From the NCBI GenBank assembly GCA_905213905.1, contig CAJMKD010000053.1, positions 1 through 10,718 on the forward strand: a stretch of DNA of 10,718 nt, read 5' to 3'. Below the pieces are notes generated by a model. The model saw only the letters and a program-made list of their open reading frames with translations, made no database searches and was not told the origin of the DNA. Position numbers and translations under genes: made by a program. Below, one piece after another: positions 1 to 7,158 of this stretch (position 1 is the first letter of the stretch; each line of letters begins with the position of its first letter). The DNA comes from an uncultured Sutterella sp. (GTDB taxonomy: Bacteria; Pseudomonadota; Gammaproteobacteria; Burkholderiales; Burkholderiaceae_F).

Positions 1-249
1 GCGATCGAAGCTTTCCGAAAGGATGCAGCAGCCATGCGCCTTGCCGTCATGTCGAAAATCAACGAAGCGGTCGAATCGGGCCGTTCGCAGCGCGCAGCCG
101 CAGACGCCATCCGCGAAGCCTCGCAGGCGCGTGCGTCCGCCGCAGCCAAGGCCGAAACCCAGGATGCGCCAAAGGCTGGGACCACAGAACAGGCAGGACC
201 GACGAGCTTTGAAGACTTCATGAACGGCGCTCAGATTCTCTGGGGGTGA
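1..249 (+). CDS. C-terminal end of an unrecognised helical protein (5' truncated)
   Basis: The frame is open from the first base to the TGA at 247-249, giving 82 residues, so this is the 3' end of a gene that starts outside the window. An internal ATG at 34 exists, but no ribosome binding site precedes it and the frame continues upstream, so I read the feature as partial. The visible part is a charged, Ala/Gln/Arg-rich helix that could form a coiled coil (about residues 1-55). A Pro/Gly/Thr linker follows, then a short end, SFEDFMNGAQILWG, with hydrophobic residues near the C-terminus. I do not recognise the family. It lies 119 bases upstream of the giant gene on the same strand, so it may belong to the same locus. 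A helical, Ala-rich C-terminus is compatible with a secreted or coiled-coil protein, but nothing specific supports a function. Confidence 0.7.
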   Translation, partial: AIEAFRKDAAAMRLAVMSKINEAVESGRSQRAAADAIREASQARASAAAKAETQDAPKAGTTEQAGPTSFEDFMNGAQILWG

Positions 250-282
250 AGCGGCAGGGAACCGCCGCAGAAACTCTCCCCC
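242..282 (+). terminator. possible weak terminator hairpin after the first gene
   Basis: GGGGG (242-246) can pair with CCCCC (278-282), and inside it GCGGC (251-255) can pair with GCCGC (264-268). A short TTTT follows at 288-291. The first arm overlaps the stop codon of the upstream gene. The loops are large and the T tract is short and offset, so this is weak evidence for a terminator. It may instead be chance pairing in GC-rich DNA. Confidence 0.25.
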
Positions 283-355
283 GCGCATTTTGAAGAAGGG
301 CCGGGCTTCATTCGGCAGAGGCCGCGCGACGGCCGCAGCAGCAAACGAATTGATT

Positions 356-368
356 GAAAGGTGTATTG
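356..368 (+). promoter_or_regulatory. ribosome binding site deciding the giant gene's start
   Basis: A Shine-Dalgarno-like GAAAGG (356-361) lies 7 bases before the ATG at 369. This favours ATG 369 over the in-frame TTG at 354, which would have the site inside its own coding sequence. Confidence 0.6.
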
Positions 369-3300
369 ATGTGCATTACGAGCGTCGCCGGCGTCCAAGC
401 GACAGCGCCGGCAGAAACGATCGAAGGACCGCAAGAGACGCAGGGATCGTCGGATGCGGTAGTCATGGCGGGCCTTGAAGCCGGTGAAATGTCGGCGCCC
501 GAGCGCATCGAGCCGCAGCGGCGCTTGGACGCAGGCGCGCGTTCGACGCTTTCGAGCCCCGCCGCAGGGCTCGGACGCGGGGACGGCATCGCCCTTCAGC
601 AAACCCTCAACCGCACAGACGTGGCGGCCATGATGCGCCGCGCGAGCCCTGTTCTTTCAGGACATCCAAAGGCGCTGGCGCCGGAAGCGACGGCAGGCAC
701 CCCGAATTCTCGCGCCTACGCGGCGCTCAACAAGGCGATCAGGAACCCGCAGGAAGCCCTGGATGCTGCGGGCATGCACCCCGCACGCCAGTGCGAAACG
801 CAAGCGGGAAAGCGCCTGCAGTCGCAGCTCGCAGCGCTGATCTCGACCGCCGACCGGCAGGGCATCAACATCCAATCGGCGGCGGCGCTTTATGTGGCCG
901 CTGCCATGCAGGGGAGCGCTTCGGACTTTTCGAACCTCGAGGCGGCGCGCATCGCCGGCAACGACGTCTTCGCGGGCGTTATGAAGCTCCTCGCATCGGA
1001 AACGCAGGAAGATGCCGCTGCCGCGAAGAAAGCGCTCGACGCTTCGCTCTCCGGCATTGCAGCCCATTGCGAAACGGACGCCGACAGGGAGCTCGCCGCG
1101 CTTTTGCGCGAGACCGTCGATCATCTGGCCGAGGCGCGCCTCGACTCCCTCGTCGTCATGAACGAAGTGCGCGTTGCCGCTCAAGGAACGGCCCCGAACG
1201 AAAAGCCCGAAGTCGACATCCGCGACGGCGACTTCGGCTACAGCGCAGAAGCGCCGGGCGAAGCGCCCAAAAGCGGCGCAAAGGAGAAGCTCGTGCGCTT
1301 CGGCGCCGTGATGACGCCGGCGCGAGAAGCCGCGAGCGAACAAATAGCGAAGCTCGACGAACGCGTCGCAACTGCGCACGCCTTCATCACGCACGGCGAC
1401 ATGAAGGCCGCGTGCGAAACGCTCGACGACATTCGCGGGACGAATCCTAGAGCGGCGAAGGCCCTTGCAGAAGACATGTCGCATGCGGCGCGCAAGGCTG
1501 CGCAGACGGCGCTGATGGGCCTCCTCGGACTTACCCCCGAACCAGGCAAGGCGCTGCCAGCCACCGCGGCGGCATTGGGGGCCGATGCCGGCGCGAATGC
1601 AGCGTGGGACGCGCTTCGCGCCGATTCGGGCCAGGGGCTCGCGAAGCTCGTGAGCGGCATGGAGCACATGCTCTCCGGCGTGCGGCGCGAAGACGGCACC
1701 CGCGACGACGCGCTTCTCGAACGTTTCGGCCCATACAACACAGTTCGCGAAGGCGCGCTTGGCCAGGCGCTCCTTGAAGCGCCCTGGACGCGTCCCGAAA
1801 CGCGAACGCAGGCCGAGCGCCTTCTCAATGAAGCGGCCCATGCCGAAGGAAAGGAAGCCGCCGAGCGCTGCGACGACGCGATTCAATGCCTTCTCACGGA
1901 TGCGCGCGGCGAACTCGACCGAATCCAGGACGTGGAAGCAAGAGCGCGCCGCGAGCTTGGAAAATACGGCATCTCGGAAAACGCCCCCAAGGGGGCCATT
2001 CAAGGGGGGCTTGCGACCTTTGCGGCTCGTCAGAACTTCGGCGACTATGCGCCCGAAACACGTTCAAACGGCTTGATGGCCGCGCCGCGCTTCTCGCCCG
2101 CCGTCTTCGAGCACATGACGAAAATGGTGGCCGACGGCGTCGCGCAGACGCAGCCCCAGATTGCCGAGGGCATCCGCCGGGCGGCGCAGGCCTTCGGCCG
2201 CGAGGGCGCTTCAGAGGCCGAGCAGCGCCAGGCCTTTGAGACCGCCATGCGGCTCTTTGCGCTCGTCGGCGAATTCGGCACGGATACCGGCATTGACGCG
2301 CTCGCGGAATGCTTCTCCACAAACCCGCACGCGACGATCGACGAGAAGCGCCAGGCGCTCGCGGACCTCGTCGCCCGGCCGGAGCCCCATGCCGTGCGGG
2401 ATGCTGCAGAGCAGTCGCTCGCGCGTTCGGTCGGGCGCGAAACCGACACCGGCCTCATCGAACGCTTGACGCGCACGCTCGGACGCATCAAAGGCGAGCG
2501 AAGCGAAGGGCTCGAATCGGTTCGACTCGCTGCCGAATACCAGAATGCGCTTGCCTCGAACGGCTTCTTCGCTGCGGTGCTCGACCCAAGCCGCCAGGGC
2601 GGCCTTGACCTTAATGCGCTTGCTTCCAAGCCCGAAACGCCGGAAAACGTCAAAGCGCTCCTGAGCGCTGCCGAACGCTTCAAAGCCGACCCAAAGGCCG
2701 AGAATCTCGTGAAGTTCCTCGGCGCCCTGCGGGACGTCAAAGGAACGGACTTTGCCCAGGCCTTGAGCGAAGAAGCGCGCCTTCAGGCCGCGCAGACAAC
2801 CGATGAAGCTCAGAAAAAGGCGCTCTTGAATGACGCGGAGATGATCGCCGTCCAGTTCGACAAGCTTCGCGAAAACGACGCGGCGGTCCTTTATGCGGCG
2901 CACGGACTCTACGCCGCTGAAAAGGGCTTCGCCGATCCCTACGACGTTGCGAAGCAGTCTGAGCAGAATGCCGGCTTTCTCGACATGCTTCAGAAGAATC
3001 TCTCCGCCAAAGCCGCGGCGCGATACGGCGGCCTGATGCATGAAGGCATTCGGGGCGAGGCGGGGCGCGTCGCCACGGCCGTCGCGCTTGCCTCGCTCAA
3101 GGCGACGGGGCTCCACCTTTCGCGCAGCAACGTCTACAACGCGTTCGGCGCGACGGGCAAAATCAACATGGGGCGCGCGATCCGCTACTACCTCTCGAAG
3201 ACGTCGGGCGGCGAATACATCACGGAAGGGAATCTCAAAAATCTCCTCGCGTCCTTCAAGGCGTCGATCGACAAGAACCCCGCCTTCGGCGTGCTCGCGA

Positions 3301-6300
3301 AGCTCAATTCCGGGGAGGTAGAGGCCGCACAGCGCTTCCAGAAGCAGGGCATTGCCAACCGGATGCAGCAGCTCGGGATCACGCCCGCAGACATCAGTCA
3401 AATCTCGAACGGCGTTGATGCGACGGCAGCAACGAAAGAGAAGCAGCTTGCAAGCATGGAAGGGCAGCGCGCCGGCATGGCCTGCATGGTGCTCAATCAG
3501 ACAATCATGAATGGCGTCGACGACTTGAGTCCGGCCATGCTGACGAGCCTCGTCGGGCACGACGTGCAGCCCACGAGCGCTGGGCATTATGCGCTGAATG
3601 ATCAAGATCTTGGAACGGCGATTCAGAACGCGTCGCTGCGCCCGATGCATGGACGGGAATGCGCCGTGCTGCTTGACGAAGCCTCGCGCCGAATTTCTGC
3701 AGAGAAGAAAAGCCCGGCGACCCTGAGCGATGTCTTCGAAGCATTCCGCCCAAAAGCGCCTGCTGAGGCGGATCTCGTGCGCCTCCCTAAAGATGAGAGA
3801 GATGGGCGGATCATGGATTTCGAGGCAGCCCGCGACGAATGGGAGCGGAGCAGGGGCGCGATGGAAAATGCCTGGAAAGCCAACTTCGATGCGTCGGGCA
3901 AGCTTCAGAAGACTTCGAATGTCGGCGCAGCCGCCATGCTTTCATCGATCAAGGACGCCTTGGCTGAGAGCACGCTCGGCGCGCTGGATCAAAAGGCCGT
4001 GAGAGCCGCAGCGTCCAACCTCAAGGATTTGCTTAAGTTGGAGAACGCTGCGCCTCAAGAATTGGCGCAGGCCAAGCGAAGCCTCTACGACGCGGTGACG
4101 CTCGAGAGAATGAACCGCGGCCGATACGTCCTCATGACAAAGCTTCATTCGAAGACCAACCCCTCGGGCAGCAAGGAGTTCCGCGAAGCCTGGGAGAAAA
4201 ACAACATCGATCTCAAGAACGGGGAAGTCGACCGCATTCAGCGTGCGCTGCAGCTCGACATGGCGGGCGACATCGGATCGCTCGGCCGAACGGCGCTCTC
4301 TGCGGGGGGCGAGATGCTTGGCATGACCGCGGCGAGCTTCGTCGCAGGCGATAGGATCGATTCCCAAACGCGCCTGGCGCTCAAAACGGGCATCAACTGC
4401 GCGCTCGAGCTCACGGCGAGTTCGCTCGGGAAATCCGTCGAACGCATGGTCTTCATGGACAGCCGCTGGAAGGGCGAAGTGAATGTCGCCGACATCAGCC
4501 TCGCGACTGATCAGCCGGAAGCCAGCAAGGTCGTTGAAGCGTCGGTGAACGGGAAGGTTCAGCTCGCCGACCTCATCCAGGCGAATCTGCGCGAAATCCT
4601 GCCGCCTCAGGCCGCAGACGCTTACATGGCTGCGCTCAAGGCCGAGAACGGCAAGGTCGCCCACGACGTGAGCACCGATGCGTTCCTGCGCAATCAGAAG
4701 CTGCGGAAAGCCAAATATTTTGAAGGCCTAGCAAGCGACATCAAGAATGCAATGGAGACGCCGGCGACCCTCACCGAATTGCGCGACGCACGGCTCGCGC
4801 GCTTCCATCAGCGCCAGAGCGGGCAGTTCGCTGAGTGCCTGAGCGAAATGACGCCCGGCTCGAGCGTCGCGGTGGACAAGGAAGGGCAGTTCCGCATTCT
4901 TGGCACGAGCCTCGAATGGGGCAAGTCCATCACATCGGAATCGGGTCCGGCTGCCGGCACTGCCGAAGCCAAGGCAACGCTCAAGGCCGAAATCGGCGCT
5001 GACCTCTCGGACGCCGTTGTCTTTACGAAGAACAACGACGGGTCCGTGACGGTGAGCGTCGCCAAGCGCGCCGGAGCCCATGTGAGCGGCAGCGCCGGCA
5101 TCTCTGCTGGCGTCTCAGGGTCCGTGGAAGCGGGCGGCGTCACGGCTGAAGCGAGCGCATCGATGGAAGCGACGGCGGGCGTCAACGCCGGGGCGAGCTA
5201 CACGCTGACGGTCGAGAGGACCGTCAGCACGACGGACGGCGGCGTCTTCATCGACAAGCTGATTTCTCGCCGCGTCCAGGCGCACGACCTCAACGACGCC
5301 GCCATCGCAAACACGATCAACGTCAACGCGGGCTTCGAGGTCAACGTTTCTGCAAGCGCTGCGATCGGCTTTTCGGTTGATTCGGAATCGGCGTCTTCGC
5401 CAGATTCAGAAAACACCGTCACGGATGAAGACGGCAACATCGTCGAAACGTCGACCACTGTGAACGAAGACGGCTCGGTTACGGCGTCGGTTGAAACCAC
5501 CAATTCGCAGACAGGCCTCAAGCACACCGAAACAACAACGCATTCGAAGAGCGGATCGCTTCTTTCAAGCGAAACTGCAACCGAATTGTCGGAAAACACC
5601 ACCGTCACGGAAACTTTCGCGAAGGAAACCGAAGGCTTCATTTCGGGGAAGGGCGCCGACTGGCCGGAAATGCTCGAAGCGCATGTTTCGGCTGAAGCAG
5701 GCGCAAACGGATCAGTGTCCGCCACGCGAACGACAAAGAGCCTCCCGACGAAAGACATCACGGAGCTGGCTTTCAAAGGCACGCTGACGCTCCATGCCAG
5801 CGCTTCGGCTGAGAGCGAAGCCCTCAACATCGCGGGCGACCTGACCGGCAACGAATGGTCCGCCGAAGTCTCGACGGATGCTGTTTTCTGCGTGGAGAAC
5901 ACCTATGCTCGCTTCGTCGACAAGCTTTCCAGCAAAACGCTCGAGGCGACAAAGCGGACGACCTGCACATTCAGTCCAGACAGCACCGAAGGTGCGAAGC
6001 GCGCGCAGCTCATGCGCCTCATGCAGGCGCAGAAATGCTCGTCCTTTCAGGCAGAAGCCATCATGAACATCGCGATGGCGGACGGACTCGACGTGACAAG
6101 CGCTTCCTTCGAAGGCGAATTCAAGCATCCGGAGAAGCTCGAAAGCGGACTGCGCTTCAACGACTTCACGAACCCCGCCAATTACGAGAACAAAAAGCTC
6201 CTTCTCCGCTTCGAGCAATCCACGAACGAAACGCCTTTCCTCACGCGGCTTCTTAATCAAGCGGGGCGCTTCAGTCCGATGGGATTTGAATTCCGAACCA

Positions 6301-6413
6301 CTGCGACCCAAGGCCAGGAAATTGAAATCGATCTCGATGCCGTGGGCCCGCAGACGCTGCAGTCGGTCCGGGATTTGCTCGAAGAGCGACCGGAAATCGG
6401 ACTTAGGGGCTGA
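369..6413 (+). CDS. giant protein (2014 aa): long helical body and beta-rich, barrel-like C-terminal region; function unknown
   Basis: The ATG at 369 with GAAAGG upstream gives 2014 residues. I recognise no named family. Residues 1-60 (MCITSVAGVQATAPAE...) are Ser/Thr/Ala/Pro-rich and look disordered, with no hydrophobic signal peptide. Residues about 60-1540 are almost entirely Ala/Glu/Lys/Leu-rich helix with few Gly or Pro breaks. Residues about 1545-1870 switch to beta-type sequence rich in Ser, Thr, Val, Gly and Ala. This part includes a strictly alternating stretch (about 1569-1610) and Asp-Gly turns spaced 13 residues apart (1686-1689 and 1699-1702). Residues 1870-2014 are mixed alpha/beta. 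No Walker A, protease or glycosidase motif was seen. Known giants with this overall plan include AvrE/DspE/HopR-type type III effectors, whose C-terminal parts form a membrane channel. The resemblance is in size and architecture only, and I cannot show homology. Other possibilities are a cell-surface or pore-forming toxin exported by another route. The long open frame with consistent codon bias makes the gene itself certain. Confidence 0.93.
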   Translation: MCITSVAGVQATAPAETIEGPQETQGSSDAVVMAGLEAGEMSAPERIEPQRRLDAGARSTLSSPAAGLGRGDGIALQQTLNRTDVAAMMRRASPVLSGHPKALAPEATAGTPNSRAYAALNKAIRNPQEALDAAGMHPARQCETQAGKRLQSQLAALISTADRQGINIQSAAALYVAAAMQGSASDFSNLEAARIAGNDVFAGVMKLLASETQEDAAAAKKALDASLSGIAAHCETDADRELAALLRETVDHLAEARLDSLVVMNEVRVAAQGTAPNEKPEVDIRDGDFGYSAEAPGEAPKSGAKEKLVRFGAVMTPAREAASEQIAKLDERVATAHAFITHGDMKAACETLDDIRGTNPRAAKALAEDMSHAARKAAQTALMGLLGLTPEPGKALPATAAALGADAGANAAWDALRADSGQGLAKLVSGMEHMLSGVRREDGTRDDALLERFGPYNTVREGALGQALLEAPWTRPETRTQAERLLNEAAHAEGKEAAERCDDAIQCLLTDARGELDRIQDVEARARRELGKYGISENAPKGAIQGGLATFAARQNFGDYAPETRSNGLMAAPRFSPAVFEHMTKMVADGVAQTQPQIAEGIRRAAQAFGREGASEAEQRQAFETAMRLFALVGEFGTDTGIDALAECFSTNPHATIDEKRQALADLVARPEPHAVRDAAEQSLARSVGRETDTGLIERLTRTLGRIKGERSEGLESVRLAAEYQNALASNGFFAAVLDPSRQGGLDLNALASKPETPENVKALLSAAERFKADPKAENLVKFLGALRDVKGTDFAQALSEEARLQAAQTTDEAQKKALLNDAEMIAVQFDKLRENDAAVLYAAHGLYAAEKGFADPYDVAKQSEQNAGFLDMLQKNLSAKAAARYGGLMHEGIRGEAGRVATAVALASLKATGLHLSRSNVYNAFGATGKINMGRAIRYYLSKTSGGEYITEGNLKNLLASFKASIDKNPAFGVLAKLNSGEVEAAQRFQKQGIANRMQQLGITPADISQISNGVDATAATKEKQLASMEGQRAGMACMVLNQTIMNGVDDLSPAMLTSLVGHDVQPTSAGHYALNDQDLGTAIQNASLRPMHGRECAVLLDEASRRISAEKKSPATLSDVFEAFRPKAPAEADLVRLPKDERDGRIMDFEAARDEWERSRGAMENAWKANFDASGKLQKTSNVGAAAMLSSIKDALAESTLGALDQKAVRAAASNLKDLLKLENAAPQELAQAKRSLYDAVTLERMNRGRYVLMTKLHSKTNPSGSKEFREAWEKNNIDLKNGEVDRIQRALQLDMAGDIGSLGRTALSAGGEMLGMTAASFVAGDRIDSQTRLALKTGINCALELTASSLGKSVERMVFMDSRWKGEVNVADISLATDQPEASKVVEASVNGKVQLADLIQANLREILPPQAADAYMAALKAENGKVAHDVSTDAFLRNQKLRKAKYFEGLASDIKNAMETPATLTELRDARLARFHQRQSGQFAECLSEMTPGSSVAVDKEGQFRILGTSLEWGKSITSESGPAAGTAEAKATLKAEIGADLSDAVVFTKNNDGSVTVSVAKRAGAHVSGSAGISAGVSGSVEAGGVTAEASASMEATAGVNAGASYTLTVERTVSTTDGGVFIDKLISRRVQAHDLNDAAIANTINVNAGFEVNVSASAAIGFSVDSESASSPDSENTVTDEDGNIVETSTTVNEDGSVTASVETTNSQTGLKHTETTTHSKSGSLLSSETATELSENTTVTETFAKETEGFISGKGADWPEMLEAHVSAEAGANGSVSATRTTKSLPTKDITELAFKGTLTLHASASAESEALNIAGDLTGNEWSAEVSTDAVFCVENTYARFVDKLSSKTLEATKRTTCTFSPDSTEGAKRAQLMRLMQAQKCSSFQAEAIMNIAMADGLDVTSASFEGEFKHPEKLESGLRFNDFTNPANYENKKLLLRFEQSTNETPFLTRLLNQAGRFSPMGFEFRTTATQGQEIEIDLDAVGPQTLQSVRDLLEERPEIGLRG

Positions 6414-6419
6414 AAACAC

Positions 6420-6484
6420 AGCGCTTCCGTTCGCAGGGAATCGGCAGCTTCTGCGGATTCCCTTCGCATCGGCAGCGCTTTCCT
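6420..6484 (+). terminator. stem-loop after the giant gene, possible terminator
   Basis: GGGAATC (6436-6442) pairs with GATTCCC (6456-6462), and within it GCAG (6444-6447) pairs with CTGC (6451-6454) around a CTT loop, leaving one G-G mismatch. The self-complementary AGCGCT occurs on both sides (6420-6425 and 6474-6479) and could add an outer stem. Only a short pyrimidine run, TTTCCT, follows. The hairpin starts 7-23 bases after the stop codon, which is the right place for a terminator, but the missing U tract lowers confidence. It may instead stabilise the mRNA end. Confidence 0.4.
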
Positions 6485-6507
6485 AACATCGGAAGGAAGA
6501 ATCATCC

Positions 6508-6999
6508 ATGCGGCACTTTGCAATAGTAGGCGCGGCCATCATTGCTTCGTTATCTGCTTTCGACACCGAAGCTGCAGTTTCGCGAGAGGCTGCGCTCGAT
6601 GCGGCCATCGAAAACGCCGGCGTTCCCAAACACGACATTTTCAATCTCAAGGTCGAACCCGACGAAGAAAGCGGCGTTGCCGTCTATTCAATCGAATTTG
6701 AAACCGAATATGGCGATTTCGATTTCTGCGTCGCGAGGAGCGACGGCCGGATCATCGATGCCGATACAGAAATCGACGAAGCGTGGATACGCCGGCAACC
6801 GGACATTCGAAATGCGGAAGAGGTCATTAGGAACGAAGTTGTCCGCCGCGTTCCCGGCGCGAGCGGCGATCAAATTCGCCTGCGGCGTGAAGGCGAACGC
6901 TTTGAAGGCCTGCTCTGGCACGAGGGCTTCAAATACGAATTTGAAGCCGATGCCAGAACCGGCATCATCAGCGACTGGAATGCGGAAATGCGCCGATAG
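6508..6999 (+). CDS. exported protein with two PepSY domains
   Basis: This 163-residue protein has an N-terminal signal sequence: basic MRH, a hydrophobic stretch at about 4-18, and a likely cleavage after Ala22 (T-E-A). The mature part holds two PepSY-type units, about residues 24-90 and 99-158. Each has a helix with an SREAALDAAIENAGV-like start followed by strands ending in a D-x-R/T-G-x-I-I-x-D turn (RSDGRIIDAD and DARTGIISDW). PepSY domains occur in periplasmic or cell-surface proteins and are thought to inhibit peptidases or sense envelope conditions, so a periplasmic binding or inhibitory role is likely; the partner is unknown. The start is supported by GGAAGGA (6491-6497) ten bases before the ATG. 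It follows the giant gene by 94 bases on the same strand. There is a single Cys (residue 74), so no internal disulphide is expected. The tandem-PepSY assignment rests on pattern recall rather than a profile search. Confidence 0.85.
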   Translation: MRHFAIVGAAIIASLSAFDTEAAVSREAALDAAIENAGVPKHDIFNLKVEPDEESGVAVYSIEFETEYGDFDFCVARSDGRIIDADTEIDEAWIRRQPDIRNAEEVIRNEVVRRVPGASGDQIRLRREGERFEGLLWHEGFKYEFEADARTGIISDWNAEMRR

Positions 7000-7141
7000 T
7001 CGCAGTCAACCTCACAGGCGAAACCACCAGTGCGACATTGAATGACGCATCAGGCATGCGGCGGTTGCGACGAATGCCGCCGCAGCAGGTGCGAAAACAG
7101 GAATAAGGGGAAAGAACTTATTCGAGCACCGTCTCGCACTG
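6999..7141 (+). promoter_or_regulatory. structured spacer/leader with competing inverted repeats
   Basis: This spacer before the solenoid gene is packed with perfect complementary arms. GTCGCA (6999-7004) pairs with TGCGAC (7031-7036). TGCGGCGG (7057-7064) pairs with CCGCCGCA (7077-7084) around a 12-base loop. GAATAAG (7101-7107) pairs with CTTATTC (7117-7123) and can be extended by GGTGC (7088-7092) with GCACC (7126-7130). CAGTGCGA (7028-7035) pairs with TCGCACTG (7134-7141) and would enclose both inner hairpins. GTGCGA (7089-7094) can compete for the same TCGCAC. The last arm ends 3 bases before the ribosome binding site. This would suit a folded 5' leader with alternative states, or possibly protein-binding DNA. 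No known riboswitch or RNA family was recognised, and no T tract marks a classical attenuator. Confidence 0.4.
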
Positions 7142-7144
7142 AAA

Positions 7145-7152
7145 AGAAGGAG
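7145..7152 (+). promoter_or_regulatory. strong ribosome binding site of the solenoid gene
   Basis: AGAAGGAG lies 6 bases before the ATG at 7159. It decides the start: the same frame is open back to an ATG at 7042, but that one has no ribosome binding site and would translate through the structured spacer. Confidence 0.8.
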
Positions 7153-7158
7153 TTTCGC

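Noticed and set aside
320..334. GGCCG/CGGCC hairpin upstream of the giant gene
   Set aside because: It is only 5 bp, in very GC-rich DNA, with no T tract and no clear relation to the ribosome binding site. It is likely chance.
354..368. TTG start at 354 for the giant gene
   Set aside because: The ribosome binding site GAAAGG overlaps this start and is correctly spaced for the ATG at 369.
657..2003. Minus-strand open frame of 448 codons opposite the 5' part of the giant gene
   Set aside because: The product is Arg/Ala/Phe-rich with no recognisable motif, there is no ribosome binding site, and it is fully covered by the sense gene.
2211..3650. Long minus-strand open frame (479 codons) inside the giant gene
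   Set aside because: It lies antisense to a continuous 2014-codon gene with consistent codon bias. Its translation is Arg-rich and of random character, typical of shadow frames in GC-rich DNA.
7042..7158. Upstream extension of the solenoid gene, with a Cys-rich start (CGGCDECRRSRC)
   Set aside because: The ATG at 7042 has no ribosome binding site, while AGAAGGAG sits 6 bases before the ATG at 7159. The Cys cluster looks like chance translation of the hairpin sequence.
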